Source: Pseudochrobactrum sp. sp1633 (GTDB taxonomy: Bacteria; Pseudomonadota; Alphaproteobacteria; Rhizobiales; Rhizobiaceae). Taken from it: DNA of 64,000 nucleotides. Below the pieces are notes generated by a model. It saw only the letters and a program-made list of their open reading frames with translations, ran no database searches and was not told the origin of the DNA. The translations under genes were made by a program, and so were the position numbers. Below, one piece after another: positions 42,970 to 51,579 of the stretch. Location of the stretch: contig NZ_JARRAE010000008.1 in NCBI RefSeq assembly GCF_030376605.1, positions 62,001 to 126,000 of the forward strand, in the 5' to 3' direction. The first letter of the stretch is position 1, and each line of letters opens with the position of its first letter.

Positions 42970-44774
42970 TTCAGGACGTCAAAGCCTCCCCTGTTAGTTT
43001 TTACTTCAATCCGGATGGGGCCAGTTCTTTTTTCATCCCCAAGTACCAGCGTGAGTACGTTTGGGGCTGGTCGAACTGGGATGCGCTATTCAACGATCTG
43101 GATGAGTCGCCTTCTGGTCACTTCTTGGGGTCGATCATTTGCGTCAACGGCCAGAAGGACTCGATGGCAGGTGGCAAGCTGGAACTGATCGATGGCCAGC
43201 AGCGCTTTACCACCATCAGCCTGCTGTTCTGCGCGCTGTACGACAAGCTGAAGACGAACCCTGAGCCGGATGACGACTTCAACGTTGAGATAGTGAACCT
43301 GAAGAACCGCATCTTCATCAAGGCGAACAATCAATGGCGCTTTGAGCCCAGCGAGCAGATGCAGAACAAGGCGGACTTCCAGCGGATTCTGAGTGAGCTT
43401 TTTCCCAAGCTGGTCACTGCACCCAAAGGGCTGGCCAACTTCGGGAATCGCCGTATCGCGAAGGCTTACAAGTATTTCCGTGAGCGGCTTGCGCCATTTG
43501 ACATTAGCCAAGCCATGGCGCTGCTTGAAAAACTCAAGTGCGCGATCCTGGTCAAAATTGAGGTTCAAAGCCATTCGGACGCATTCATGTTGTTCGAGTC
43601 GATCAACAACCGAGGCATTCCATTGTCGGCCATCGACATCATCAAGAACAATTTGCTGGCAGAACTCGATAAGCGCCCTGACTACGGCATTGACCGGGCG
43701 TTTGATGAGTGGAAAGACTTGATTGATTTGCTCCCTGATCCGGCCGTGCAAGAGCGCTTCTTGCGGCAGCTGTACAATGTGTTCAAGTACCTCAAGCGGG
43801 TGGAGGTCAAAGGCTGTTCAAGAGCAACGCGCTCCAATCTCATCACCATTTACGACACCTTGTTACGCAAGCGCCCGGTGTGGCTTTTCCACGCTCTGCA
43901 ATCCCAGGGAAAGATCTATTCGGCGCTGCTCAATCCGGCGGCGGCTAAAGATGAATGGAGCGAAGGCACTGCGGCCAACTTGCAAGACCTGCAGCGCCTA
44001 GGTGCAGCACCGGCTTATGCGTTTTTGCTATGGGTGAGCCAGGTTGCCCTGAGTAAGGCGTGGGATGAAAGCGAGGCGTTGAGTCAAATGGCCGCTCTGC
44101 TCACCAAGTGGTTCTTCTGGCGAAACCTTACCGATATGCCACCAACCCGTGAGCTCGATCCGATGTTCGTGGAGTTGATTGGCGAGCTGTTGCAAAAGAT
44201 GCGTGCGAGTTCAATTGCCAAGCTGGACGAATTTGTGAAGCACGCGAGTGGCTGGTTGCTGGCGCGTGCCGCCCCCGAGAATGTGTGTGATGCCCGCCTG
44301 AAGGGCGATGTGTACCTTGACAACTACGAGGCCACTCGCTTCATGCTGTGCAAGCTCGAAGAAGTGCACCAGACCCGCGAGAACAAGCGCGACCTATGGA
44401 CGCACGACGCAAACGATCGTCCCGTTTTCACGGTTGAGCACATCTTGCCCAAAACAGAAAACCTTGGCCCAGGCTGGGTGGCCATGCTGGAACTCAACAG
44501 CAAGGACACTGCTGACCTCATACGCCAGCGCTGCGCCCACCAACTCGGCAACCTAACCCTGAGTGGGTACAACTCCAAACTAGGCACGATGGAGTTCATG
44601 AAGAAGCGTGATCGCCAGAACGACAAGGGCGACTTCATCGGGTATCGCAATGGGCTGTATCTGAACGCTGATTTGGCCTCGTGCACCGAATGGAATGAGG
44701 CCGAGATGACGGCACGAACAGACAAGATGCTCAAGGAGGTGAAGTCCATCTTGAGCCTAAGGAGCAGCTTATGA
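42966..44774 (+). CDS. DUF262-DUF1524 protein, GmrSD-like nuclease embedded in the BREX operon
   Basis: A 602-aa protein. The N-terminal DUF262 (ParB/GmrS-like) domain shows YQREYVWGWSNWDAL and the motif LIDGQQRFTT (Asp76-Arg80). The C-terminal DUF1524 HNH-type nuclease domain shows VEHILPK (His492) and HQLGNLTLSGYNSKLG (Asn529). Such proteins (GmrSD, BrxU) use nucleotides and cut DNA with modified cytosines. Both ends overlap neighbours by 4 bp, so it is a built-in member of the operon, in the slot between pglX and pglZ where other type 1 BREX loci carry accessory genes. Whether it targets modified phage DNA is inference. Confidence 0.9.
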   Translation: MIQDVKASPVSFYFNPDGASSFFIPKYQREYVWGWSNWDALFNDLDESPSGHFLGSIICVNGQKDSMAGGKLELIDGQQRFTTISLLFCALYDKLKTNPEPDDDFNVEIVNLKNRIFIKANNQWRFEPSEQMQNKADFQRILSELFPKLVTAPKGLANFGNRRIAKAYKYFRERLAPFDISQAMALLEKLKCAILVKIEVQSHSDAFMLFESINNRGIPLSAIDIIKNNLLAELDKRPDYGIDRAFDEWKDLIDLLPDPAVQERFLRQLYNVFKYLKRVEVKGCSRATRSNLITIYDTLLRKRPVWLFHALQSQGKIYSALLNPAAAKDEWSEGTAANLQDLQRLGAAPAYAFLLWVSQVALSKAWDESEALSQMAALLTKWFFWRNLTDMPPTRELDPMFVELIGELLQKMRASSIAKLDEFVKHASGWLLARAAPENVCDARLKGDVYLDNYEATRFMLCKLEEVHQTRENKRDLWTHDANDRPVFTVEHILPKTENLGPGWVAMLELNSKDTADLIRQRCAHQLGNLTLSGYNSKLGTMEFMKKRDRQNDKGDFIGYRNGLYLNADLASCTEWNEAEMTARTDKMLKEVKSILSLRSSL

Positions 44775-47293
44775 GCATTGCAGAGTTCATCCAAAACAAG
44801 GTTCTTCGCTCCCGTTTGCAAAAGACCGGCAGCCTTGTGGTGTATGACCCTACAGGCCACTACCAGGATGTCTGCAACGGCTTGGCTGATGAAACACTGT
44901 TGGTTGTCGATGCATCGAAGAGCAGTATTGAGAGCCGGGTTGGGGCGATGCAGGGTCTGCGTGATGTGATTGAACGTCAGCTCGCTGGGTTGTTGGTTTA
45001 CGTGCCTGCCAAGGCTCCAGAAAGTGATGAGGAACGGCAATCTGACCCGTTCGCCCCCATTGCGGCTGCGGGAGCGATTTTCCCGGACGGCGACGGCGAT
45101 AGCTTTGAGAGTCTTTGCCTTAAAGCGAAGCCAGATCACACCACCGCAATCAGGACGATCTTTGCTCAGGATGCATCGCCAAGCTTTGCCGTGGTGGATG
45201 CGATCAGTGGTGGTTTGGGTTGGCCCAACTTGCGAGCATTACTGGTAGTCGAGTCCGCTCGGGACATTCTGTTTGCGTTGCTTGTGCCAAATGCTGCACA
45301 GCAGACGGCATTGAAAGGCAGCGACAGCTGGGTGACAGAGGCACGTGATTTGCTCCGCAACAGCATGGGCCTGTCATTAAAGACCCAGGGTAAAACATGG
45401 GACTCGGTTGCTAATGAGCTATGGCGCTTTGTTTTGTTCAGCGAGTTTGTGTTTGATCTGCCTGGTGCATTGCCCTCCAGCTTGAGCGATGTGCCGCGCG
45501 CAGAAACGCAGGCCAAGCCTTTGATTGAAGATCTCTGCGATCGCATGCGGAATGACCGCCGCACGCAGAGTGCCTACATTGACCGTGCGGAAGATATAGA
45601 GAAGGAGCTCAATCTGGTCAGCCAATTTACTGGCTGGTCTGATCTAGGTGCTCGCGACACCTTCCCGTTTGAGGAACGTACGTTTTTGAGTCGGGCGGTC
45701 GAAGGCATCTTGTGTGATGACATCGACCGGGTTCGGAGCATTTCAGAGCGTCATCAGCAATCTGTGTGGACGGGCAAAGGCGAGAGCCGTGCCCAGTGGG
45801 ATTTGATTCGATCAGCCACTGAGCTACTGCAAACCTGCGATGATATGGAGCGGCAACTTGCAGACAACGCACGCAATCTTGATTTGCTGCTGGCCTTTTA
45901 TGTAGGCAGCCTGCGTGAAGCTGATCGCTTACATCGTGAGTTCGAACAGGCGGTTAGCGATTACGACTGGCAAGACGCACAAGGGGTCATGACGCCGGTC
46001 AAGCAGCAGGTGCGTAAGCAGTACGGCAAGCTGGTTGAGAAGGTGCAGTTGATCTTTACTCGCCATGTGGAGCAAAGCGGATGGCCGTTGGCGGGCCAGC
46101 TATCGAACGCTGACGTATTTGACCGCATCGTCGCACCTAAGCTGCAGAAGAACGGCCACAAGGTTGCGTACTTTATGATCGATGCGCTGCGCTATGAATT
46201 GGGTGTAGCGCTTGTGCATCAACTGACCGAAGACGGCCAAGTTGAGCTGCAAGCTGCTATGGTGCAATTGCCTAGCATTACGCTGGTGGGTATGGCCAGC
46301 TTGCTGCCTGGCGCAGGACAGCTGCTGCGCATCAAAAATGACGACCAGAGCCTGGTGGCGATGTTGGGCGACCAGGTGGTGGGCACGGTTGCTCAGCGTA
46401 TGGATGTATTTCGGAAGAAATACGGCCAGCGCTTTGAAGAGGGGCGCCTGGAAGACTTTGTGCGTGGGCGATTTGATTTTTCACCCGAAACCGATTTGCT
46501 GGTGCTGCGCTCGGTGGAGATCGATAGTCACTTTGAAAATCATCCCCACACAGCGCCAAGAGAAATTATCAATGCACTTAAACGAATCCGTGTGGCGATC
46601 CGCAAACTGAAGGAGCGCGGTTTTCATGAGGTGGTGATCGCGACCGACCATGGCTTCTTTATGAATACTCATGCCGGTGCCGGTGATGTGTGTAATAAGC
46701 CGTCCGGAAATTGGATTGGCATCCATGATCGATGCGCACTTGGCGATGGTACTGGCGACGGCAATCACCTGGTGGTTTCAGCTGAAAAGATGGGTATTCG
46801 CGGTGACTTCGCCAAATGTGCTGCACCACACTCGCTGGCCTCCTATCGCAACGGTCTCCTGTACTACCACGGCGGCATTTCACTGCAAGAGTGCGTAGTG
46901 CCGGTCATTACGATGCAACTAAAAGCATCGAGCCAGCCGACTTTGCATAAAGCATCTGTGGCGATGAGTTACAAAAACAGCGCAAAGGTCATCACTACTC
47001 GTATGCCGGTGATTGACCTTTCGCTTGAGACGGCAGATATGTTCTCGATTGAGAACGACTTCGAGATTCTGCTGGAGGCACACGATAGCAAGGGCGAAGT
47101 TGTAGGCGAAGCCAAGGCTGGAGGCGCGGTAAATCCGGCGACTGGAACCTTGTCGTTGAAGCCTGGCGATAAGGTTCAAGTCACGATCAAGATGCAAATG
47201 GATTTCGAGGGAAAATTCAAGATAAAGGCTTTGAACCCCACGACTTATACGGTGTACTGTCAGCTCGACCTGGCAACTGATTATGCGGTGTAA
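44771..47293 (+). CDS. pglZ: BREX alkaline-phosphatase-superfamily protein PglZ
   Basis: An 840-aa PglZ-domain protein, the hallmark gene of BREX. The alkaline-phosphatase-like metal sites are seen in YFMIDALRYELG (Asp471) and VVIATDHGFF (Asp626, His627). A beta-rich C-terminal domain follows from about 710. It is needed for both methylation and defence. It starts inside the preceding nuclease gene's stop and is followed by brxL after 5 bp. Confidence 0.95.
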   Translation: MSIAEFIQNKVLRSRLQKTGSLVVYDPTGHYQDVCNGLADETLLVVDASKSSIESRVGAMQGLRDVIERQLAGLLVYVPAKAPESDEERQSDPFAPIAAAGAIFPDGDGDSFESLCLKAKPDHTTAIRTIFAQDASPSFAVVDAISGGLGWPNLRALLVVESARDILFALLVPNAAQQTALKGSDSWVTEARDLLRNSMGLSLKTQGKTWDSVANELWRFVLFSEFVFDLPGALPSSLSDVPRAETQAKPLIEDLCDRMRNDRRTQSAYIDRAEDIEKELNLVSQFTGWSDLGARDTFPFEERTFLSRAVEGILCDDIDRVRSISERHQQSVWTGKGESRAQWDLIRSATELLQTCDDMERQLADNARNLDLLLAFYVGSLREADRLHREFEQAVSDYDWQDAQGVMTPVKQQVRKQYGKLVEKVQLIFTRHVEQSGWPLAGQLSNADVFDRIVAPKLQKNGHKVAYFMIDALRYELGVALVHQLTEDGQVELQAAMVQLPSITLVGMASLLPGAGQLLRIKNDDQSLVAMLGDQVVGTVAQRMDVFRKKYGQRFEEGRLEDFVRGRFDFSPETDLLVLRSVEIDSHFENHPHTAPREIINALKRIRVAIRKLKERGFHEVVIATDHGFFMNTHAGAGDVCNKPSGNWIGIHDRCALGDGTGDGNHLVVSAEKMGIRGDFAKCAAPHSLASYRNGLLYYHGGISLQECVVPVITMQLKASSQPTLHKASVAMSYKNSAKVITTRMPVIDLSLETADMFSIENDFEILLEAHDSKGEVVGEAKAGGAVNPATGTLSLKPGDKVQVTIKMQMDFEGKFKIKALNPTTYTVYCQLDLATDYAV

Positions 47294-47298
47294 CAGTT

Positions 47299-49377
47299 AT
47301 GAATGAACTCGACCAAAAATTGATTGCTACCTTCGATGGTAAGGTACTGCGCAAGGATTTACTCCATCGGATTAAGAAGGGCACCAACGTGCCCACCTTT
47401 GTTCTGGAGTTTTTACTTGCGCGCTTTTGTGCGAGTGGTGATCAGGCGGAAATGGATGCGGGCATGGAGGCTGTGCTAGTCAGCCTCCAAGATAACTATG
47501 TAAAACCTGACGAGGCGAATGCCGCGCAGTCAAAGGTCGCAACCAAGGGCAAGCATCGCTTTATCGATAAAGTGCATGTTCGATATGTCGAGAAAGAAAA
47601 GCGCCACTGGGCATCGTTAGAAAACTTCAATTCACAGCGCATCGCGATTGGCGAGAAATTCTATCGCGATAATGATCGCCTGCTGGAAGGTGGCATTTGG
47701 GCCGAGGTGACACTGGCTCACAATGCCATCGAAGAGGACAACTACGCATTTTATATCGAAGACCTCCGGCCGATTCAGATCAGCCGCTTCAACTTCGATC
47801 AGTACTGTGAAGGTCGCACTCAGTTCACCCGTGATGAATGGATTGGGGCGATCCTGCGCACCGTTGGGCTGGAACCAACAAAGCTGTCGAGACGCGTGCA
47901 GATGCACTTTATTGCACGTCTAGCCGCGCTCGTTGAACCCAATTACAACTACATCGAGCTGGGGCCACGCGGCACCGGAAAATCATATTTTTTTAGTGAG
48001 TTTTCTCCTTATGCCACCTTGATCTCAGGTGGCCAGGCAACGAAATCGGCGCTGTTCTACAACAACGCACGCCGCAAGGTGGGCTTGGTGGGTTTTTGGG
48101 ATACGGTGGCTTTCGATGAGGTTGGCGGGATTAAAGTCAAAGACCCTGACACCATTCAGATCATGAAGGACTTCATGGCGAATGGGCGCTTCTCTCGTGG
48201 GGCAGAGGTGATCGCTGATGCCAGCCTGAGTTTCGTCGGCAACTTCGATCTATCTATCCGTCAGGTTGTTAACTCGGAACGACATGATCTGTTTCAGCCG
48301 TTGCCAGCGGAATTTGACTTGGCAATTATGGATCGATTTGCTGCCTACATTCCTGGCTGGGAAATGCCTAAAAACAGCAGTGAATTTCTCACCAATAAAT
48401 ACGGGTTTATCACCGATTATTTGGCGGAAGCATTTCACTATCAGTTCAAACACACCAACAGGTATGAGGAAGTCAGCAAGCGCATTCAGCTGGGAAAGTC
48501 TGTTGAAGGCCGTGATGAGAAAGGCATCAAAAAAACCGTTTGTGCATTCCTGAAAATTCTTCACCCAATCGGCCCACCGACCGATGAAGAATTTGATGAA
48601 TACGTTGCTTATGCCGTTGAGTGCCGTCGCCGGGTGAAGGAGCAGATGAATAAACGCAAACCAGATGATGAGTTTGCGCGTATCGATCTCTCTTACCTAA
48701 ATGCTCAAGGGGTAGATGTGGTGGTCTATTGCCCGGAATCGAAAGATGCTCCAGCTACCCAACAACCCTCGCGTAAGCAGCTTAACGAGAAAGTGGCTCC
48801 CGAGCGTGAGGTTGAGTCGAAGCTTAATCAACCTTTACCGGTAGCGGTACCTACTGCAGCTGTCGAATCAATCGCTTCGGCTGCCACTCCTGTCCTTGTG
48901 CCTGACGAGCTGACTGAGCGTCATTTCACGATTATGTATGGCGACGTTGGGCACAGCTACGAATCGATTATTGGCCCTTACCTGCGAGGAGCAAAGACGG
49001 TCATTATCGAAGACCCGTACATTCGGCTTTCGCACCAAATTCAGAATTTTGTCCGCTTTTGTGAGTGCGTCTTAAAGGTCGGAACGGTGAAGAAGATCAA
49101 CCTCATCACCGGATATGATGACAACACGCAATTGACCGAGATTGCAGAGAAATTAGATGAACTGAAACAAAGCCTCCTGGAGGTGGATGTCGAGTTGGAG
49201 GTGAAGCTCAACCCTAATCTGCATGATCGAGAAATCCGTCTCGACAATGGCTGGATTATCAAAATTGGTCGTGGCCTGGACTTCTACCAGAAGCCGAGTG
49301 GCTGGTTTGAAATCGGCGCGAATGATCTAAGTATGCGCAAATGCCTGGAAACCAAAGTGGATATTTTCCGAGCATGA
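47299..49377 (+). CDS. brxL: BrxL AAA+ protein with a C-terminal MITD1-like (MIT_C) domain and no Lon protease domain
   Basis: A 692-aa protein. Residues 1-470 are typical BrxL: LRKDLLHRIKKGTNVP near the start, Walker A GPRGTGKS at 222-229, and Walker B VAFDEVGGI. A Pro/Ala-rich linker spans about 480-537. Residues 538-692 do not resemble the Lon protease domain of other BrxL proteins (no PxDGPSAG motif). They resemble the C-terminal domain of eukaryotic MITD1: HSYESIIGPYL, VIIEDPYIRLSHQIQNFVRF, LHDREIRLDNGWIIKIGRGL (His642) and an ending KVDIF. That domain is phospholipase-D-like and binds membranes in MITD1. The last gene of the BREX operon. Confidence 0.9.
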   Translation: MNELDQKLIATFDGKVLRKDLLHRIKKGTNVPTFVLEFLLARFCASGDQAEMDAGMEAVLVSLQDNYVKPDEANAAQSKVATKGKHRFIDKVHVRYVEKEKRHWASLENFNSQRIAIGEKFYRDNDRLLEGGIWAEVTLAHNAIEEDNYAFYIEDLRPIQISRFNFDQYCEGRTQFTRDEWIGAILRTVGLEPTKLSRRVQMHFIARLAALVEPNYNYIELGPRGTGKSYFFSEFSPYATLISGGQATKSALFYNNARRKVGLVGFWDTVAFDEVGGIKVKDPDTIQIMKDFMANGRFSRGAEVIADASLSFVGNFDLSIRQVVNSERHDLFQPLPAEFDLAIMDRFAAYIPGWEMPKNSSEFLTNKYGFITDYLAEAFHYQFKHTNRYEEVSKRIQLGKSVEGRDEKGIKKTVCAFLKILHPIGPPTDEEFDEYVAYAVECRRRVKEQMNKRKPDDEFARIDLSYLNAQGVDVVVYCPESKDAPATQQPSRKQLNEKVAPEREVESKLNQPLPVAVPTAAVESIASAATPVLVPDELTERHFTIMYGDVGHSYESIIGPYLRGAKTVIIEDPYIRLSHQIQNFVRFCECVLKVGTVKKINLITGYDDNTQLTEIAEKLDELKQSLLEVDVELEVKLNPNLHDREIRLDNGWIIKIGRGLDFYQKPSGWFEIGANDLSMRKCLETKVDIFRA

Positions 49378-49729
49378 CTTCACACTCATAGACGCTCAGT
49401 ACTTGCTTGTCAGGATAGCTCTGCCCCTTTAGTTTCGTTGTTTGGCCACAAAAACACAGAAGTCTCTATGTAGATTTACACGTTTTTTGACTCAGGAAAC
49501 TTTAATTTGTAATCAAAATATGCTGGCAGAAATGATGTATCTATTTGAAAAGAAGGTTCGGGCGCAGCGATCATATCGGGTGTGAAATTTGGGTAAGTCT
49601 TGTGAGCTATCGAATATATTTTCAACATTGTTACGTTTCCTGTAGAGAACAAAATTATACAGGATTGTTGTCATGCGGTGGGTCCTTGAAAGAATACAGG
49701 TGAATAGCCCATTAGGTGTAGTGGTTCAA
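49378..49729. other. Non-coding stretch after the BREX operon
   Basis: About 350 bp of AT-rich sequence between brxL and the IS481 element. No ORF, RNA gene or clear terminator is seen. Confidence 0.5.
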
Positions 49730-49784
49730 ACTTGATCTGACAGTTAGCGGTTTTGTAGTGATGTCTGTCAGGTTAAGTTCAGCC

Positions 49785-50085
49785 TATGAATTTTTCCTGC
49801 CAGATTGTTTTACCGTCAATCATTGTCTCATACGGTGTTCTTCCGCAGCACATCTTTCCCGGGTGTGTGCGCTTATTGTTATAGTGATCAAGCCATTCGT
49901 CAAGATCAGCCTGCAATTCCTCGATTGCGTGGTAGATTCTCTTACGGATGTAACCTGATAAAGTTCCTGCAATATCGTCTTGTGGAACGTAACCGTAAGC
50001 GTTGCCCCGTTCCCACATTCCGTTATTTCTGTAGATGTGAGACCTGGTTGCCTTGTATGGAATGACAGGAATTTTTTCCATGGAA
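49785..50085 (-). pseudogene. C-terminal part of IS481 transposase
   Basis: Reads FHKTILQELYQV in one frame and then, after a frameshift, KRIYHAIEELQADLDEWLDH and CCGRTPYETMIDGKTIW, the typical end of IS481-family transposases with the last part of the DDE domain. It ends at the left inverted repeat. Non-functional. Confidence 0.8.
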
Positions 50086-50985
50086 CACTCAACGGAGTTT
50101 CTCAATGAGTTGGGATTTGTTGTTGGCCGCAAGGGCCAACGGCGTTGCCCAGCGCTACAATCTGCGTCCAATCATTTGTCAGAATGGCGGCGGATGGCGC
50201 GTGAGGGCAAACTGATTTTACCCGCCCCGAGTTCAGATGTCAGCTTTGCACGTGTTGTGGTTGATAGTGATATCACTCCATCTGGTCCTCCGCCGCTCAG
50301 TACGCTGGATATTCTTCATGGTGGCGTGACGGTCCGTCTTGACACGTCGTCGTCAGCGCTGCGGATTGCACAAATTGTTCGTGCCCTGGCAGAAACGGCA
50401 TGATCTTCCCCTCAAACCGTGTGCGGATCATGGTGGCGACTATGCGCGTTGCAAGCTTATTGAGATCACGCGCACGGGTTCCGCGCCCATTGCTGAAGAC
50501 GGCGTAAAACAGATCGGTGAACTCTATAAAATTGAAGCGGAACTGCGCGGTCTCGACCCGCAAACGCGTCTGGTAGCACGCGAGGCACGATCATCGTCGC
50601 TGATCATGGATATGGAGAAGTGGCTTGCCCATCACCGTGCGCGCGTGTCTGCAAAAGCTCCATTGGGCGAAGCCTTGAAATACATCGCCAAATACTGGGA
50701 CGGTTTATGCCTGTTCTTATCCGACGGTCGTATTGAACTGGATAACAACAGCGTCGAGCGAACCATCCGGCCAATCGGATTGAGCCGCAAGAACGCACTC
50801 TTCGCAGGGCATGAAGCAGGGGCTCATAACTGAGGTATCATCGCCTCACTAATCGGGACCTGCAAGCTCAATGCTGTTGATCCGCAAAAATGGCTAACCA
50901 TCACACTCACAGCAATCGTAAATGGTCATAAACAAAGCCACATCAACCAGCTGTTGCCATGGAATTATTACGACAAGGTGTGACT
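50085..50985 (+). pseudogene. IS66-family remnant: tnpA, start of tnpB, and 3' part of tnpC
   Basis: tnpA is frameshifted near 50165 (GVAQRYNLRP, then SEWRRMAREGKLILPAP) and ends at 50403. tnpB begins at 50400 (MIFPSNRVRIMVAT) but is deleted after about 14 codons. tnpC follows from its middle (IGELYKIEAELRGLDPQTRL, RIELDNNSVERTIRPIGLSR) and carries a TGA in place of Trp at 50831. All three genes are dead. It is on the strand opposite to the IS481 transposase that it interrupts. Confidence 0.8.
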
Positions 50986-51435
50986 AAGACACCACTGACG
51001 CACTTCGGTAAGCACCGACCCATCATTTGCAACTTTGGCTTCGAGCGCTTTCAGGCGGTTTTTAAAGTTTGCAAGATTATGACGTAACCAGATTGAACGC
51101 ACGCCAGACGGCGAGACAAAGACACCCAGCTTGGGCAGTTCATTAGAGGTTCGCGCCTGACCATAAGCGGGGAACTCAATGGCGAAGTCCTGAACTGCCT
51201 ACTCAATTGCCTGATCAACTCGGTTGGCAAGGTTGGGCTTACTTCTCGTGCGTTCAAGCAACGCTGCAACGCCACCTTCTTCGACGGCTGCTTTGTAGCG
51301 ATAAAATGTATCGCGCTACAGGCCCATCACCTGGCAGGCCTTAGATACATTTCCGAGTTTTTGCGCGAGATTTAATAGTCCCGTTTTGTGTTTGATGATC
51401 TTATCTGTAGAATGCAACATTGTGGTTTCTTTCAT
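50985..51435 (-). pseudogene. N-terminal part of IS481 transposase
   Basis: From ATG 51435 it reads MKETTMLHSTDKIIKHKTGL with the helix-turn-helix NVSKACQVMG, then two in-frame stops (after VMGL and after VDQAIE), and the segment GVRSIWLRHNLANFKNRLKA. It stops matching at the junction with the IS66 remnant. Non-functional. Confidence 0.8.
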
Positions 51436-51579
51436 TTTGAGGTTGGGTTTGCACCACCATCAAAACCGATAACCACACGGCTCTGCAAGAGCCTGCACCG
51501 TTCCCAATTCAGCAAGCTGGAAAGGGAGCGGTGTCAGATCAAGTCGAAACTAATACACTTTTAGGTGAAACCACCTATT

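Larger units (their letters stand above)
49730..51544 (-). mobile_element. Decayed IS481-family element, split by an IS66 remnant
   Basis: Its ends are marked by a 13-bp inverted repeat, ACTTGATCTGACA at 49730-49742 and TGTCAGATCAAGT at 51532-51544. The transposase gene on the minus strand is in two parts (50985-51435 and 49785-50085), with an IS66 remnant between. In-frame stops and frameshifts show it is inactive. Confidence 0.75.

Noticed and set aside
47299-49377. BrxL read as a Lon-type protease
   Set aside because: The Lon catalytic Ser/Lys motifs are not present; the C-terminus matches another domain.
50053-50403. 116-aa open frame as an intact gene
   Set aside because: It is a frameshifted IS66 tnpA joined to the flank; the true N-terminus continues in another frame.
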